From Micromonospora sp. CB01531 (GTDB lineage: Bacteria; Actinomycetota; Actinomycetes; Mycobacteriales; Micromonosporaceae): a stretch of DNA of 64,000 bases. This document shows, piece by piece, positions 15,944 to 26,762 of this stretch. Where the stretch lies: assembly GCF_001905095.1 (NCBI RefSeq), contig NZ_LWLS01000094.1:62001-126000 (forward strand). Reading direction: 5' to 3'. The translations under genes and the position numbers were made by a program. A model generated the notes under the pieces. That model was given only the letters and a program-made list of their open reading frames with translations. It was not told where the DNA came from and did no database searches. Position 1 is the first letter of the stretch, and the number at the start of each line of letters is the position of its first letter.

Positions 15944-17746
15944 GTGGGGAGGGAAGATTCACACTACCGCCCGGAAGGGGTTGACGGGCGGAACTTCGGC
16001 GGTTCCGGCTCCGGCGGCGCCACCGGCCGGGTACCGATCCCCGACGCGCATCTTCCGCGTACCCCGGGACGAGCGACCGGGTCCGCCTCCGTCGGCCGCG
16101 ACCCGCAGGGGTACGGCGCCAACCCGGTGGGCCGGGCCGACCCGGGGCAGTACGGCCCGGGCCCGACCGCCCCGCTGAACTGGCCCACGCACGACACACC
16201 GGGCGGGGTGCCGGTGAGCCCGCCGGCCGGTGGGATGCCGGTGAGCCCGCCCGCCCCGCCGTACGGTCCCGCCCCGGTTCCGCCCCCGCCCCCGCGCCGG
16301 AACCGGGTCCGGCTGCTGACGGTGCTGGCTGCCGTGCTGGTGATCGCCCTGGCCGCTGTCGGGCTGGTCGTGGTCCGCCCCGGCCCGCTCGCCGGCTGGC
16401 TGGGCGGCGAGGCCGGCGCGCCCCGGGCGAGCGCCCAACCACCCGAGCCCGACCCGCCGGCCGTGCTGGCCGGCCTCGACGCCAACGCGCCGCTGCCGAC
16501 CCCCGACGGGGTACGCGCCGCGCTCGAACCGTTGGTCGGCGCCGCGGCGCTCGGTGACCGGGTGAACCTGTCGGTGGCCGACGTGACCACCGGCCAGCAG
16601 CTCTACGGTCGCGGCCAGGACAGCCCCACCGTTCCCGCCTCGGTGACCAAGCTGGCGACGGCCGTCGCGGTGCTGGTCGCCCGGGGGCCGGCGTACCGGA
16701 TCCCCACCCTCGCGGTGGCCGGCGCGGCCCCCGGCGAGGTGGTCCTGGTGGGCGGCGGCGACCCGACGCTCGCGGTCGACAAGAACGGTTTCTACCCGAA
16801 CGCGGCGCGGCTGGACGACCTTGCCGCCCAGGTCCGCAAGGCGCTCGGCGGCACCGCTCCGACGAAGGTCACGGTCGACTCGTCGCTGTTCAGCGGCCCG
16901 GTTTACGAGCCCGGCTGGGACGACGACATCCCCACCGGCGGGTTCGGCGCGGCGATCAGCGCGCTGACGACGGACGCCGCCCGGAAGGACCCGGAGGGGG
17001 CCCGGAAGAATTTCGACGACACCCACGGCGCGGCCGAGCGGGTGCCCCAGCCGGACCTGACCGCCGGCCGGCAGTTCGCGAAGCTGCTCGGGCTCTCCGG
17101 CGCCGCCGCCGAGGTCAAGCGGGGCAGCGCCCCCGCCGCCTCCGGCGCCTCGGCCGGGGCGGCGCCCGCGCCCGGCGCCGAGCTGGGCAAGGTCGAGTCG
17201 TTGCCGCTGGTCCGGCTGGTCGACATCATGATCAGCGACAGCGACAACGTGATCGCCGAGTACCTGGCCCGGCAGGTGGCCCTCGCCAAGGGCAAGCCGG
17301 CGTCGTTCGTCGGGGGTGCGGCCGCCACCGACCAGGTGATCGGCGAGCTGGGCCTGCCGGCCGACGAGATCAGCCTGGCGGACGGCAGCGGCCTGTCCCG
17401 GACCAACCGGATCAGCCCGTCGCTGCTCACCGACCTGATCACCCTCGCCGGCAACGGCAGCCACCCCGAGCTGGCGGCGATCTTCGGCGGCCTGCCGGTC
17501 GGTGCCTGGTCCGGCACCCTCGGCGACCGCTACCAGGCGTCGGTGACCAAGGCCGGGGCCGGCGTGGTCCGGGCCAAGACCGGCACGCTGACCGGGGTCA
17601 ACGCGATCGCCGGCCTGGTCACGACCGCCGACAACCGGCTGCTCACCTTCGCCGTGCTCACCGACCGGACCACCGGCAGCCTCGACGAGACCCGGGAGGC
17701 CCTCGACCGGATCAGCTCCGCGCTGGCCCGCTGCGGCTGCCGCTGA
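15944..17746 (+). CDS. dacB: D-alanyl-D-alanine carboxypeptidase/endopeptidase (PBP4, peptidase S13)
   Basis: A 600-aa class C penicillin-binding protein. Residues 1-115 are a Gly/Pro-rich cytoplasmic tail, then one membrane helix (RLLTVLAAVLVIALAAVGLVVV). The exported domain has SxxK in PASVTKLATAVAV, SxN in SDSDNVIAEYL and KTG in VRAKTGTLTGVNAIAG, the three active-site motifs. It trims or cleaves peptidoglycan stem peptides and cross-links. The GTG at 15944 has a GGAGGAG sequence about 7 nt upstream. The long N-terminal tail is unusual for E. coli DacB but typical of actinobacterial S13 proteins. Confidence 0.9.
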   Translation: MGREDSHYRPEGVDGRNFGGSGSGGATGRVPIPDAHLPRTPGRATGSASVGRDPQGYGANPVGRADPGQYGPGPTAPLNWPTHDTPGGVPVSPPAGGMPVSPPAPPYGPAPVPPPPPRRNRVRLLTVLAAVLVIALAAVGLVVVRPGPLAGWLGGEAGAPRASAQPPEPDPPAVLAGLDANAPLPTPDGVRAALEPLVGAAALGDRVNLSVADVTTGQQLYGRGQDSPTVPASVTKLATAVAVLVARGPAYRIPTLAVAGAAPGEVVLVGGGDPTLAVDKNGFYPNAARLDDLAAQVRKALGGTAPTKVTVDSSLFSGPVYEPGWDDDIPTGGFGAAISALTTDAARKDPEGARKNFDDTHGAAERVPQPDLTAGRQFAKLLGLSGAAAEVKRGSAPAASGASAGAAPAPGAELGKVESLPLVRLVDIMISDSDNVIAEYLARQVALAKGKPASFVGGAAATDQVIGELGLPADEISLADGSGLSRTNRISPSLLTDLITLAGNGSHPELAAIFGGLPVGAWSGTLGDRYQASVTKAGAGVVRAKTGTLTGVNAIAGLVTTADNRLLTFAVLTDRTTGSLDETREALDRISSALARCGCR

Positions 17747-17805
17747 CCGGCGCGACCGGCGTCGATCGGCGGGCGCGAGCGCAGGTCGGGGTGTCGCGGC
17801 GCGGG

Positions 17806-17811
17806 TACGGT
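17806..17811 (+). promoter_or_regulatory. -10 box for leaderless metalloprotease gene
   Basis: TACGGT, 6 nt, then the ATG at 17818. No ribosome-binding site. This promoter would also serve tilS. Confidence 0.5.
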
Positions 17812-17817
17812 GGGTTC

Positions 17818-18885
17818 ATGGCGCAGTTCGTGGACTGGGATCTGGCCGCCGCCACCGCGGGGGCACTGGGCAAGTCGGGCCCCCGGGTGTCGTACGCCGA
17901 GGCCACCGACGTGGTCAGCGAGCTGCGACGGCTGACCGAGGAGGCGGCCGGGCACGTCGCCGACTACACCGGCCTGCGGGCCCAGGTCACCCACCCGCCC
18001 GTACGGGTGGTCGATCGCCGGGACTGGGCGGCCGCGAACATCGCCGGCCTGCGCGAGGTGATCAGCCCGCTGGTGAACCGCCTCTCCGGGGACAAGCGCC
18101 CCGGGCCGCTGACCGAGGCGATCGGCTCCCGCCTCACCGGGGTGCAGGCCGGGACCGTGCTGGCGTACCTCTCCGGCCGGGTGCTCGGCCAGTACGAGGT
18201 CTTCGCCGGCGACCCCGGCCAGCTCCTGCTGGTGGCGCCGAACATCGTCGAGGTGGAGCGGAAGCTGGCGGCCGACTCTCGGGACTTCCGGCTCTGGGTC
18301 TGCCTGCACGAGGTGACCCACCGGACCCAGTTCACCGCCGTGCCGTGGATGCGCGCGTACTTCCTGAGCGAGGTGCAGGCGTTCGTGGACGCCGCCCAGG
18401 CGGGCGAACACCTGCTGGAACGGCTGCGCCGGGGGATCGCCACGCTCTCCGACGCGGTGAAGGACCCGGACAGCCGGGCGAGCGTGCTGGACATCGTGCA
18501 GACCCCGGCGCAGCGGGCCGTGCTCGACCGGCTCACCGCGCTGATGACTCTGCTGGAGGGGCACGCCGAGTTCGTCATGGACGGCGTCGGCCCGCAGGTC
18601 ATCCCGAGCGTGGAGTCGATCCGCGCGGCGTTCAACCGGCGCCGGGAGTCGGGCAACCCGCTGGAGAAGGCGATCCGCCGGCTGCTCGGCATCGAGGTCA
18701 AGATGCGTCAGTACGCCGAGGGCCGCAAGTTCGTGCACGGCGTGGTCGACCGGGTCGGCATGGCCGGCTTCAACAAGATCTTCGATTCGCCGCTGACTCT
18801 GCCCCGGCTGGACGAGCTGGGTGACCCGGACGCGTGGGTGGCCCGGGTGCACGGGCCGACCGGCGCCACTCCGGCCGCCTCCTGA
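17818..18885 (+). CDS. Zinc-dependent metalloprotease-like protein (F420-biosynthesis-associated family)
   Basis: A 355-aa protein of the actinobacterial family equivalent to Rv3626c. The zinc motif HEVTH (in VCLHEVTHRTQF, about residue 163) and a downstream GHAEFVMDG with a Glu about 95 residues later give a gluzincin-like HExxH...E arrangement. No signal peptide is visible. The family is often labelled as zinc-dependent metalloprotease or as F420-associated; its substrate is unknown. It is followed after 4 nt by tilS, so the two are co-transcribed. The ATG at 17818 is chosen over the GTG at 17791 because of the promoter box between them. Confidence 0.8.
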   Translation: MAQFVDWDLAAATAGALGKSGPRVSYAEATDVVSELRRLTEEAAGHVADYTGLRAQVTHPPVRVVDRRDWAAANIAGLREVISPLVNRLSGDKRPGPLTEAIGSRLTGVQAGTVLAYLSGRVLGQYEVFAGDPGQLLLVAPNIVEVERKLAADSRDFRLWVCLHEVTHRTQFTAVPWMRAYFLSEVQAFVDAAQAGEHLLERLRRGIATLSDAVKDPDSRASVLDIVQTPAQRAVLDRLTALMTLLEGHAEFVMDGVGPQVIPSVESIRAAFNRRRESGNPLEKAIRRLLGIEVKMRQYAEGRKFVHGVVDRVGMAGFNKIFDSPLTLPRLDELGDPDAWVARVHGPTGATPAAS

Positions 18886-18889
18886 GCCC

Positions 18890-19870
18890 GTGGCCGCGCT
18901 CGCCCCGCCGGTCGCCGCCGTCCGGGTCGCCGTCCGCCGGGCGTTGACCGGGCTGTCCGGGGACGGGCCGGTGCTGGTGGCCTGCTCCGGTGGTGCCGAC
19001 TCGCTAGCGCTGGCTGCGGCCACCGCCTTCGTGGCGCCCCGCCTCGGCCGGCGCGCCGGCCTGGTGACCGTCGACCACGGCCTGCAACCGGGCTCCGTGG
19101 AGCGGGCCGAGGCGGTGGCCGGCTGGGCCCGCGAGCGGGGCCTGGATCCGGTGGAGGCAGTGCCGGTGCGGGTCGACGGGCGTACCGGCGGCCCGGAGGC
19201 GGCCGCCCGCGAGGCCCGGTACGAGGCGCTGGTCGCCGCCGGCCGGCGGCACGGGGCCGTCGCGGTGCTGCTCGGGCACACCCGCGACGACCAGGCCGAG
19301 ACGGTGCTGCTCGCGCTGGCCCGGGGCGCCGGCCCGCGCGGCCTGGCCGGCATGCCGGAGCGCCGCGAGCTGGCGGGGGTGCCGCTGCTGCGTCCGCTGC
19401 TCGACGTCCCCCGGGAGGACACCCGCAAGGCGTGCGCGGCGCTCGGGCTCACCCCGTGGGACGACCCGCACAACACCGACCCGGCGTACGCCCGGTCCCG
19501 GGTCCGGGCCGAGGTGCTGCCGGCGCTGGTCCGCGCGCTTGGCCCGGGAGTGGTGGACAACCTGGCCCGGACCGCCCGCCTGGTGGCGGCCGACGCCGCC
19601 GCCCTCGACGCCCGCGCCGCGGCCGCGCTCGCCGACGTACGGGCGGCCGGGGGCGGGCTCGCGGTCGAGGCGCTGGCCGCGCTGCCGCCGGCGGTCCGCA
19701 CCCGGGTGCTGCACGCCTGGGCCCGGGAACTGGGCGCCGTTCCGGCCGCCCTGTCGCACCGGCACGTCGCCGCGCTGGACGCCCTGGTCACCGACTGGCA
19801 CGGACAGGGCGCCGTGCACCTGCCCGGCGGGCTGCCGGTGCTCCGCCGCGACGGCCGCCTGACCATCTGA
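18890..19870 (+). CDS. tilS: tRNA(Ile)-lysidine synthetase
   Basis: A 326-aa enzyme that converts C34 of the AUA-reading tRNA(Ile) to lysidine with ATP. The PP-loop SGGADSLAL (about residues 33-41) and the downstream VDHGLQPGS, GHTRDDQAETVLL and RPLLDVPREDTR blocks are diagnostic. It is short and lacks the long C-terminal domain of the E. coli protein, as is normal in actinobacteria. The GTG at 18890 gives the expected N-terminus; the open frame to 18821 overlaps the metalloprotease. In relatives hpt follows directly, but here a ggt and a regulator gene are interposed. Confidence 0.92.
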   Translation: MAALAPPVAAVRVAVRRALTGLSGDGPVLVACSGGADSLALAAATAFVAPRLGRRAGLVTVDHGLQPGSVERAEAVAGWARERGLDPVEAVPVRVDGRTGGPEAAAREARYEALVAAGRRHGAVAVLLGHTRDDQAETVLLALARGAGPRGLAGMPERRELAGVPLLRPLLDVPREDTRKACAALGLTPWDDPHNTDPAYARSRVRAEVLPALVRALGPGVVDNLARTARLVAADAAALDARAAAALADVRAAGGGLAVEALAALPPAVRTRVLHAWARELGAVPAALSHRHVAALDALVTDWHGQGAVHLPGGLPVLRRDGRLTI

Positions 19871-19971
19871 CCCCGTGGCCGCCGGCAACTGATGCCCCCA
19901 CCTCGCCGAGGTGGCGGTGATCAGTGGGCCGGGGTCTCGCCGGGAGCCGCCGGAGGCGGTAGACAGGGCGG

Positions 19972-21600
19972 ATGGCGTACCCCCGACAGCCGCTCCTCGC
20001 CCCCAACGGTGCCGTCGCGACCAGCCAGCCGCTCGCGGCGGCCGCGGGCCTGGCCGTGCTGCGGCGCGGCGGCAACGCCGTCGACGCCGCGCTGGCCGCC
20101 GCGATCACCCTGACCGTGGTGCAGCCACCGTCGAACGACATCGGCGGCGACCTGTTCGCCATCGTCTGGGACGGCGAGCGGCTGTACGGGCTGAATGCCT
20201 CCGGCCGGTCGCCCGCGGCGCTGACCCGGGAGCTGGTGCTGGCCGCGACCGACCGGCGGGGCGCGCCACCGGTCGACGCGCTCGGCGGCGCGCAGGCCGC
20301 CGGGCCGACCATGCCGGCTCGGGGCTGGCTGCCGGTGACCGTGCCGGGCGCGCCAGCCGGCTGGCGGGACCTGCACGACCGGTTCGGGTCGCTGCCCTTC
20401 GCCGACCTCTTCGCCGACGCGATCGGCTACGCCGAGCACGGCTACCCGGTCGCCGCCGGCACCGCCGCCACCTGGACGCGCGGCGTCGCCGCCAACGACG
20501 GACTGGTGGGCGCGGAGTACGCCGAGTTCCGCCGGGTGTTCACCGTGGGCGACCGGGCGCCGCGACCGGGGGAGCGGTGGCGAAACCCGGACGCGGCCGG
20601 GACGCTCCGGCGGATCGCCGGCAGCGGTGCGGAGGACTTCTACCGGGGGCGGATCGCAGCCGCGCTCGACGGGTACGCGGCCCGGACCGGTGGGTTCGTC
20701 ACCGGCGACGACCTGGCCCGGCACCGGTCCACCTGGGTGGATCCGGTGTGCGTCCGCTACCGGGGGCACGAGGTGTGGGAGCTGCCGCCGAACGGGCAGG
20801 GGATCGCGGCGCTGCTGGCGCTGGACATCCTGGACGGGGTGGACCTGGCCGCGCTGAGCCCGGAGGAATGGCTGCACTGGCAGATCGAGGCGGTGAAGCT
20901 CGGCTTCGCCGACGCGCACGCGTACGTCGCCGACCCGGAACGGGCGGAGGTGCCCACGGCGGCCCTGCTCGACCCGGCGTACGCGGCGGCCCGCCGGGCG
21001 CTGGTCACCGGGCGCGCGGGCGAGCCGGTGGCCGGCGAGCCGGAGCGCGGCGGCACCGTCTACCTCTGCACGGCGGACGCCGGCGGCATGATGGTCAGCC
21101 TGATCCAGTCCACCTACCTGGCCTTCGGCTCGCACGTGGTGCTGCCCGGGCACGGCTTCGCGCTGCAGAACCGGGGCCTCGGCTTCCGGCTCGACCCCGA
21201 CCACCCGAACGTGGTGGGTCCGGCGAAGCGCCCGTTCCACACCATCATCCCGGGCTTCCTGACCCGGGACGGCGCCCCGGTCGGGCCGTTCGGCGTGATG
21301 GGCGGGCACATGCAGCCGCAGGGGCACGTGCAGTTGGTCTCCGCGACCCTGGACGACGGGCGCGACCCGCAGGCCGCCCTGGACGCCCCGCGCTGGTACT
21401 GGCACGCCGGGCGGACCCTGCTGGTCGAGCCGGCGCTCGACCCGGAGCTGGTCGCCGGCCTGCGGGCCCACGGGCACGAGGTCATCATCGCGGCGGAGCC
21501 GTCGGTCTTCGGGTACGGCCAGGCGATCTGGCGCTCGCCGTCCGGCGGGTACGTGGCCGGGTCCGAGTCCCGGGTCGACGGCGCGATGCTGGGCTGGTGA
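19972..21600 (+). CDS. Gamma-glutamyltransferase family protein (Ntn hydrolase), no signal peptide
   Basis: A 542-aa member of the gamma-glutamyltranspeptidase family. The N-terminal block AVATSQPLAAAAGLAVLRRGGNAVDAA is typical, and the autocleavage region reads GGTVYLCTADAGG (about residues 361-373), where the Thr would become the nucleophile of the small subunit. HPxN-like and GFALQNRG segments follow, with PFHTIIPGF and GGHMQPQGHVQ. No signal peptide, so it is probably cytoplasmic and may act on gamma-glutamyl amides or be an acylase. A TAGACA box 6 nt before the ATG suggests a leaderless mRNA. Its stop abuts the stop of the convergent regulator. Confidence 0.85.
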   Translation: MAYPRQPLLAPNGAVATSQPLAAAAGLAVLRRGGNAVDAALAAAITLTVVQPPSNDIGGDLFAIVWDGERLYGLNASGRSPAALTRELVLAATDRRGAPPVDALGGAQAAGPTMPARGWLPVTVPGAPAGWRDLHDRFGSLPFADLFADAIGYAEHGYPVAAGTAATWTRGVAANDGLVGAEYAEFRRVFTVGDRAPRPGERWRNPDAAGTLRRIAGSGAEDFYRGRIAAALDGYAARTGGFVTGDDLARHRSTWVDPVCVRYRGHEVWELPPNGQGIAALLALDILDGVDLAALSPEEWLHWQIEAVKLGFADAHAYVADPERAEVPTAALLDPAYAAARRALVTGRAGEPVAGEPERGGTVYLCTADAGGMMVSLIQSTYLAFGSHVVLPGHGFALQNRGLGFRLDPDHPNVVGPAKRPFHTIIPGFLTRDGAPVGPFGVMGGHMQPQGHVQLVSATLDDGRDPQAALDAPRWYWHAGRTLLVEPALDPELVAGLRAHGHEVIIAAEPSVFGYGQAIWRSPSGGYVAGSESRVDGAMLGW

Positions 21601-22560
21601 TCAGGCCTCGACCCGTTCCCGGAACGTGGTCCGGTAGGCGTGCGGGGTGGTGCCCACCCGGCGGGTGAAGTGGTGCCGCAGCGCCGCCGCGTCGCCGAAG
21701 CCGGCCTGGTCGGCGACGCTGTCCACGCTCAGCCGGGTCTCCTCGAGCAGCCGCCGGGCGAGTAGCACCCGCTGGTTGGTGAGCCAGTCGTGCGGGGTGG
21801 TGCCGGTCTCGGCGCGGAACCGGCGGGCGAAGGTACGCGGCGCCATGCCGGCCCGGGCGGCCAGCTCGTCCACGGTCACCGACCGGTCGAGGTGCCCCAT
21901 CAGCCACTCCAGCACCGGTTCCAGGGTGGGTGCCTCCGGCGCCTTCGGGATCGGTGCCTCGACGTACTGGGACTGGCCGCCGTCGCGGTGCGGGGGGACG
22001 ACCATCCGCCGGGCCAGCCGGGTGGCGGTGGCCGACCCGTGTTCCTGGCGGACCAGGTGCAGGCAGGCGTCGATCCCGGCGGCGGTGCCGGCGCTGGTCA
22101 GCAGCCGCCCGTCCTGGACGTAGAGGGAGTTGCACCGCACCCGGGCCGCCGGGAACCGGCGTTGCAGGTCGTCCACGTGCCGCCAGTGGGTGGTGCAGTC
22201 CCGCCCGTCGAGCAGCCCCGCCTCGCCCAGCACGTACGCGCCGGAGCAGACGCTGAGCAGCCAGGCGCCGCGGTGGGCGGCCCGGCGCAGCGCGGCCAGG
22301 ACCGGCTCCGGGACGGGTGCCCCCTCGGCGTGCGCCGGCACGGCCACCAGATCCGCCTCGTCCACCGGGCTCAGATCGGCGTGCGGGGTGAGCAGGAAGC
22401 CGGAGCGGCTGCGGACCGGCCGGCCGTCGACGGTGCAGACGTCGAAGCGGTAGCCGGGGAAGCCGTCGGCCGTGCGGTCGGTGCCGAAAACCTCGGCGAG
22501 GACGCCGAGTTCGAACGCGGCGACCTGGTCGAGCGCGATGACGGCCACGGATCGGAGCAT
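21601..22560 (-). CDS. GlxA-type transcriptional regulator (DJ-1/PfpI domain + AraC HTH)
   Basis: A 319-aa two-domain regulator. Residues 1-190 form a DJ-1/PfpI-like amidotransferase fold, with a Cys in the nucleophile-elbow position (LLSVCSGAYVLGEAGLL). Residues 215-319 carry a double HTH of the AraC family: VTVDELAARAGMAPRTFARRFRAETG and VADQAGFGDAAALRHHFTRRVGTTP. Homologues sense small metabolites and control amino-acid or quaternary-amine catabolism. It faces the gamma-glutamyltransferase gene tail to tail with no gap, and its own start is preceded by TACCCT at the leaderless distance. Confidence 0.88.
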   Translation of the reverse strand: MLRSVAVIALDQVAAFELGVLAEVFGTDRTADGFPGYRFDVCTVDGRPVRSRSGFLLTPHADLSPVDEADLVAVPAHAEGAPVPEPVLAALRRAAHRGAWLLSVCSGAYVLGEAGLLDGRDCTTHWRHVDDLQRRFPAARVRCNSLYVQDGRLLTSAGTAAGIDACLHLVRQEHGSATATRLARRMVVPPHRDGGQSQYVEAPIPKAPEAPTLEPVLEWLMGHLDRSVTVDELAARAGMAPRTFARRFRAETGTTPHDWLTNQRVLLARRLLEETRLSVDSVADQAGFGDAAALRHHFTRRVGTTPHAYRTTFRERVEA

Positions 22561-22566
22561 GTGACG

Positions 22567-22572
22567 AGGGTA
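22567..22572 (-). promoter_or_regulatory. -10 box for the leaderless GlxA-type regulator
   Basis: On the minus strand TACCCT, then 6 nt, then the ATG at 22560. No ribosome site. Confidence 0.5.
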
Positions 22573-22692
22573 ACCCGACAGGTGGCAGGAAATCGATGCC
22601 CAGTGGCATTCCTGCCGCTGTCCGGGCCGGGACTCCGGGCGCAGACTGGATTACATCCGGTGCGCACCGGCGGCGAAACCGACAGCAACCAT

Positions 22693-22848
22693 ATGAAAGT
22701 GAGCGCCGCCATGACCGTCCTGCTGCTCCTGCTCCTGCTGCTCTCACTCGTCGTCGCGAGTGCCGCCGGGCTGACCGCGGACTCGCGGGACTCGGCCGAC
22801 TGGAAGCCCACCGACGACGGCCGCCGGTGGAACTCCCGTACCTGCTGA
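22693..22848 (+). CDS. Small membrane peptide, function unknown
   Basis: A 51-codon frame: MKVSAAMTVLLLLLLLLSL at the start, a hydrophobic stretch to about residue 26, then a charged tail (DSRDSADWKPTDDG) ending RTC. High G/C at third positions is consistent with translation. A second ATG at 22711 would give a 45-aa form and has a purine-rich AAAGTGAG upstream. It lies between the GlxA-type regulator (divergent) and hpt. It looks like a single-pass membrane microprotein or a signal peptide with a short secreted tail; I do not recognise the family. Confidence 0.45.
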   Translation: MKVSAAMTVLLLLLLLLSLVVASAAGLTADSRDSADWKPTDDGRRWNSRTC

Positions 22849-22881
22849 GGTGATTTGCCCATCCCGTACCGAAAATCCCCC

Positions 22882-22913
22882 GGCGGGACCGCGCCAAAAG
22901 GGGCGGCCCCGCC
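22882..22913 (+). terminator. Hairpin between the small membrane ORF and hpt
   Basis: Two 14-nt arms (12 of 14 paired) around an AAAA loop. It would end transcription of the small ORF or, if hpt is transcribed from upstream, form a structure in its leader. No U-tract. Confidence 0.5.
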
Positions 22914-22948
22914 GACGGAGGAGATCCGGCGTACGGCAGGCTAGGAGC

Positions 22949-23524
22949 ATGGCTGACGGCTCCTGGTACGACGCCGACATCGACCACGTGATCATCTCCG
23001 AGGCGCAGATCCGCGAGAAGACCGCGGAACTCGCCAAGCAGGTCTCGGCGGACTACGCGCACGTCGACGACGGTCTCCTGCTCGTCTGCGTGCTCAAGGG
23101 CGCGGTCATGTTCATGGCCGACTTCGCCCGCGCGCTGGGTCGCCAGGGCCCGCCCGCCGAGCTGGACTTCATGGCCATCTCCTCGTACGGCCAGGGCACC
23201 ACCTCCTCGGGCGTGGTCCGGATCCTCAAGGACCTGGACCGGGACATCGCTGGCCGGCACGTGGTGGTGGTCGAGGACATCGTCGACAGCGGCCTGACCC
23301 TCTCCTGGCTGCTTCGCTACCTGGAGTCCCGCTCCGCGGCCAGCGTCGAGGTGGTCGCCCTGTTCCGCAAGCCGGACGCGGTCAAGGTGCCCGTTCCGGT
23401 CAAGTACGTCGGCTTCGACATCCCGACCGAGTTCGTCGTCGGCTACGGCCTGGACTTCGGCGAGCGGTACCGGGAGTTGCCCTACGTCGGCGTCCTGAAG
23501 CCCGAGGTGTATGCCCGGGCCTGA
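22949..23524 (+). CDS. hpt: Hypoxanthine phosphoribosyltransferase
   Basis: A 191-aa purine salvage enzyme that makes IMP or GMP from hypoxanthine or guanine and PRPP. The PRPP-binding loop VVVVEDIVDSGLTLSWLL (about residues 103-120) has the acidic pair ED followed by DSGLT; LKGAVMFMADF and the C-terminal VGFDIPTEFVVGYGLDFGERYRELPY complete the family pattern. Gene order hpt-ftsH-folE is conserved in actinobacteria. A CCCCGTACGGGG palindrome lies 17 nt after the stop. Confidence 0.95.
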   Translation: MADGSWYDADIDHVIISEAQIREKTAELAKQVSADYAHVDDGLLLVCVLKGAVMFMADFARALGRQGPPAELDFMAISSYGQGTTSSGVVRILKDLDRDIAGRHVVVVEDIVDSGLTLSWLLRYLESRSAASVEVVALFRKPDAVKVPVPVKYVGFDIPTEFVVGYGLDFGERYRELPYVGVLKPEVYARA

Positions 23525-23912
23525 ACTCCCCGCCGGCCGGACCCCGTACGGGGAGACTCTGGTTACGTCAAGCGGACGTTCAGCGGGCTTTCAGCCTTCC
23601 GGTCTACGGTAGATGCCGGTGACGTGGAGGCACCCTCCATGCCCGACCCCTCGAACCGCGTGACCGTGCGGTCGGGCGGGCCGGGTGGGGAGCTCCCCGC
23701 CACGCCGGCTCAAACCCGGGTTCGCCGTACGCGTAAGTGCCGGGCTCGCGAGCTCACATCTGGCACGAACGGTGTACCGTCGAATGACCGCGGCGCGGCA
23801 GTAGGCGCGCCTCGGGGTCGGGGCCGGCCCGCACGGCGGCTGCGGCCGCCGCCCGAGGCGGCGACACCATTCAGACGGTCAGGACGTCGATCAGGAGGAT
23901 GCGGGCGTCTCG
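23525..23912 (+). promoter_or_regulatory. 388-nt hpt-ftsH intergenic region
   Basis: No supported gene. It holds a perfect 12-bp palindrome at 23542-23553, a candidate -10 box TACGGT at 23605-23610, another candidate TACCGT near 23775, and an AGGAGG at 23892-23897 that is the only ribosome-site-like sequence for ftsH. The open frame starting at 23624 has no family match and runs into ftsH out of frame, so it is not called. Confidence 0.4.
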
Positions 23913-25930
<2,018 letters not shown>

Positions 25931-25934
<4 letters not shown>

Positions 25935-26635
25935 GCACCGACTCGACGGCCAGCTCCCCTAACCGGGAGCTGGCCGTCTCCGCGACCGAACCCGATGGCG
26001 AGGACGGCCTGGACTACGTCGCCGCGCGCCTGATCAGCGGCAAGCTGACCGGGCGCCCGGTGGAGGAGACCATCGACCTCGCGCGGATCGAGAAGGCGGT
26101 CCGGGAGATCCTCATCGCCGTCGGTGAGGACCCGGACCGGGACGGCCTCCAGCAGACGCCCGCCCGGGTCGCCCGCGCGTACGCCGAGCTCTTCGCCGGC
26201 CTGCGGGTCGATCCGGCGCAGGTGCTCAGCACCACCTTCGAGGCCAACCACGAAGAGTTGGTGCTCGTCCGGGACATCGACGTGATGAGCCTCTGCGAGC
26301 ACCACCTGCTCCCGTTCCGGGGCAGCGCGCACATCGGCTACATCCCCGGGCCGGACGGCCGGATCACCGGCCTGTCCAAGCTGGCCCGGCTGGTCGAGGT
26401 CTTCGCCCGCCGACCGCAGGTGCAGGAGCGGCTCACCTCGCAGATCGCCGACCTGCTGATGAGCCGGTTGGCCCCGCGCGGCGTCGTCGTGGTGCTCGAG
26501 TGCGAGCACATGTGCATGGCGATGCGCGGCATCCAGAAGTCCGGTGCCAAAACGATCACCTCGGCGGTGCGGGGCACCCTCCAGCACGACGCCAAGTCCC
26601 GGGCCGAGGCGATGTCCCTGATCATCCCCCGCTGA
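25931..26635 (+). CDS. folE: GTP cyclohydrolase I, apparent CTG start coupled to ftsH
   Basis: First enzyme of tetrahydrofolate synthesis, converting GTP to dihydroneopterin triphosphate. Zinc and active-site blocks are CEHHLLPF, RITGLSKLARLVEVFARRPQVQE and CEHMCMAMRG. The only ATG, GTG or TTG in frame is the GTG at 26060, which leaves just 12 residues before the conserved KAVREIL helix. Upstream, the frame stays open to the ftsH stop with almost pure G/C third positions (STDSTASSPNRELAVSATE and on), so translation probably begins at the CTG at 25931, overlapping ftsH as CTGA. From CTG the protein has 234 residues. Start assignment is uncertain; the enzyme identity is not. Confidence 0.88.
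25945..25978 (+). terminator. Perfect 14-bp hairpin at the ftsH-folE junction
   Basis: GACGGCCAGCTCCC and GGGAGCTGGCCGTC pair without mismatch around a 6-nt loop, 11 nt after the ftsH stop. It resembles an intrinsic terminator without U-tract, yet it lies inside what appears to be the 5' coding sequence of folE. It may act as a conditional terminator or a translational control element. Confidence 0.55.
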
Positions 26636-26652
26636 CCGCTCGACATCCCGAC

Positions 26653-26684
26653 GGCCGCGCGCTCCCGCCCCGGAGCGCGCGGCC
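26653..26684. terminator. Terminator between folE and the convergent membrane gene
   Basis: A perfect 13-bp stem, GGCCGCGCGCTCC with GGAGCGCGCGGCC, and a 6-nt loop, extended by GACGGC/GCCGTC outer pairs. It ends the folE transcript and would also work for the minus-strand gene ending at 26763. Confidence 0.8.
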
Positions 26685-26762
26685 GCCGTCGTAGGACGAC
26701 TGCCCGGAGCATGCGCCCTCCAGCCGGCGGAGCGCCCGTCGCCGTCCGGCGTCAGGCCGCGC

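Noticed and set aside
23624..23912. Open frame upstream of ftsH on the plus strand
   Set aside because: Arg/Pro-rich translation with no motif, running out of frame into ftsH. Treated as leader region.
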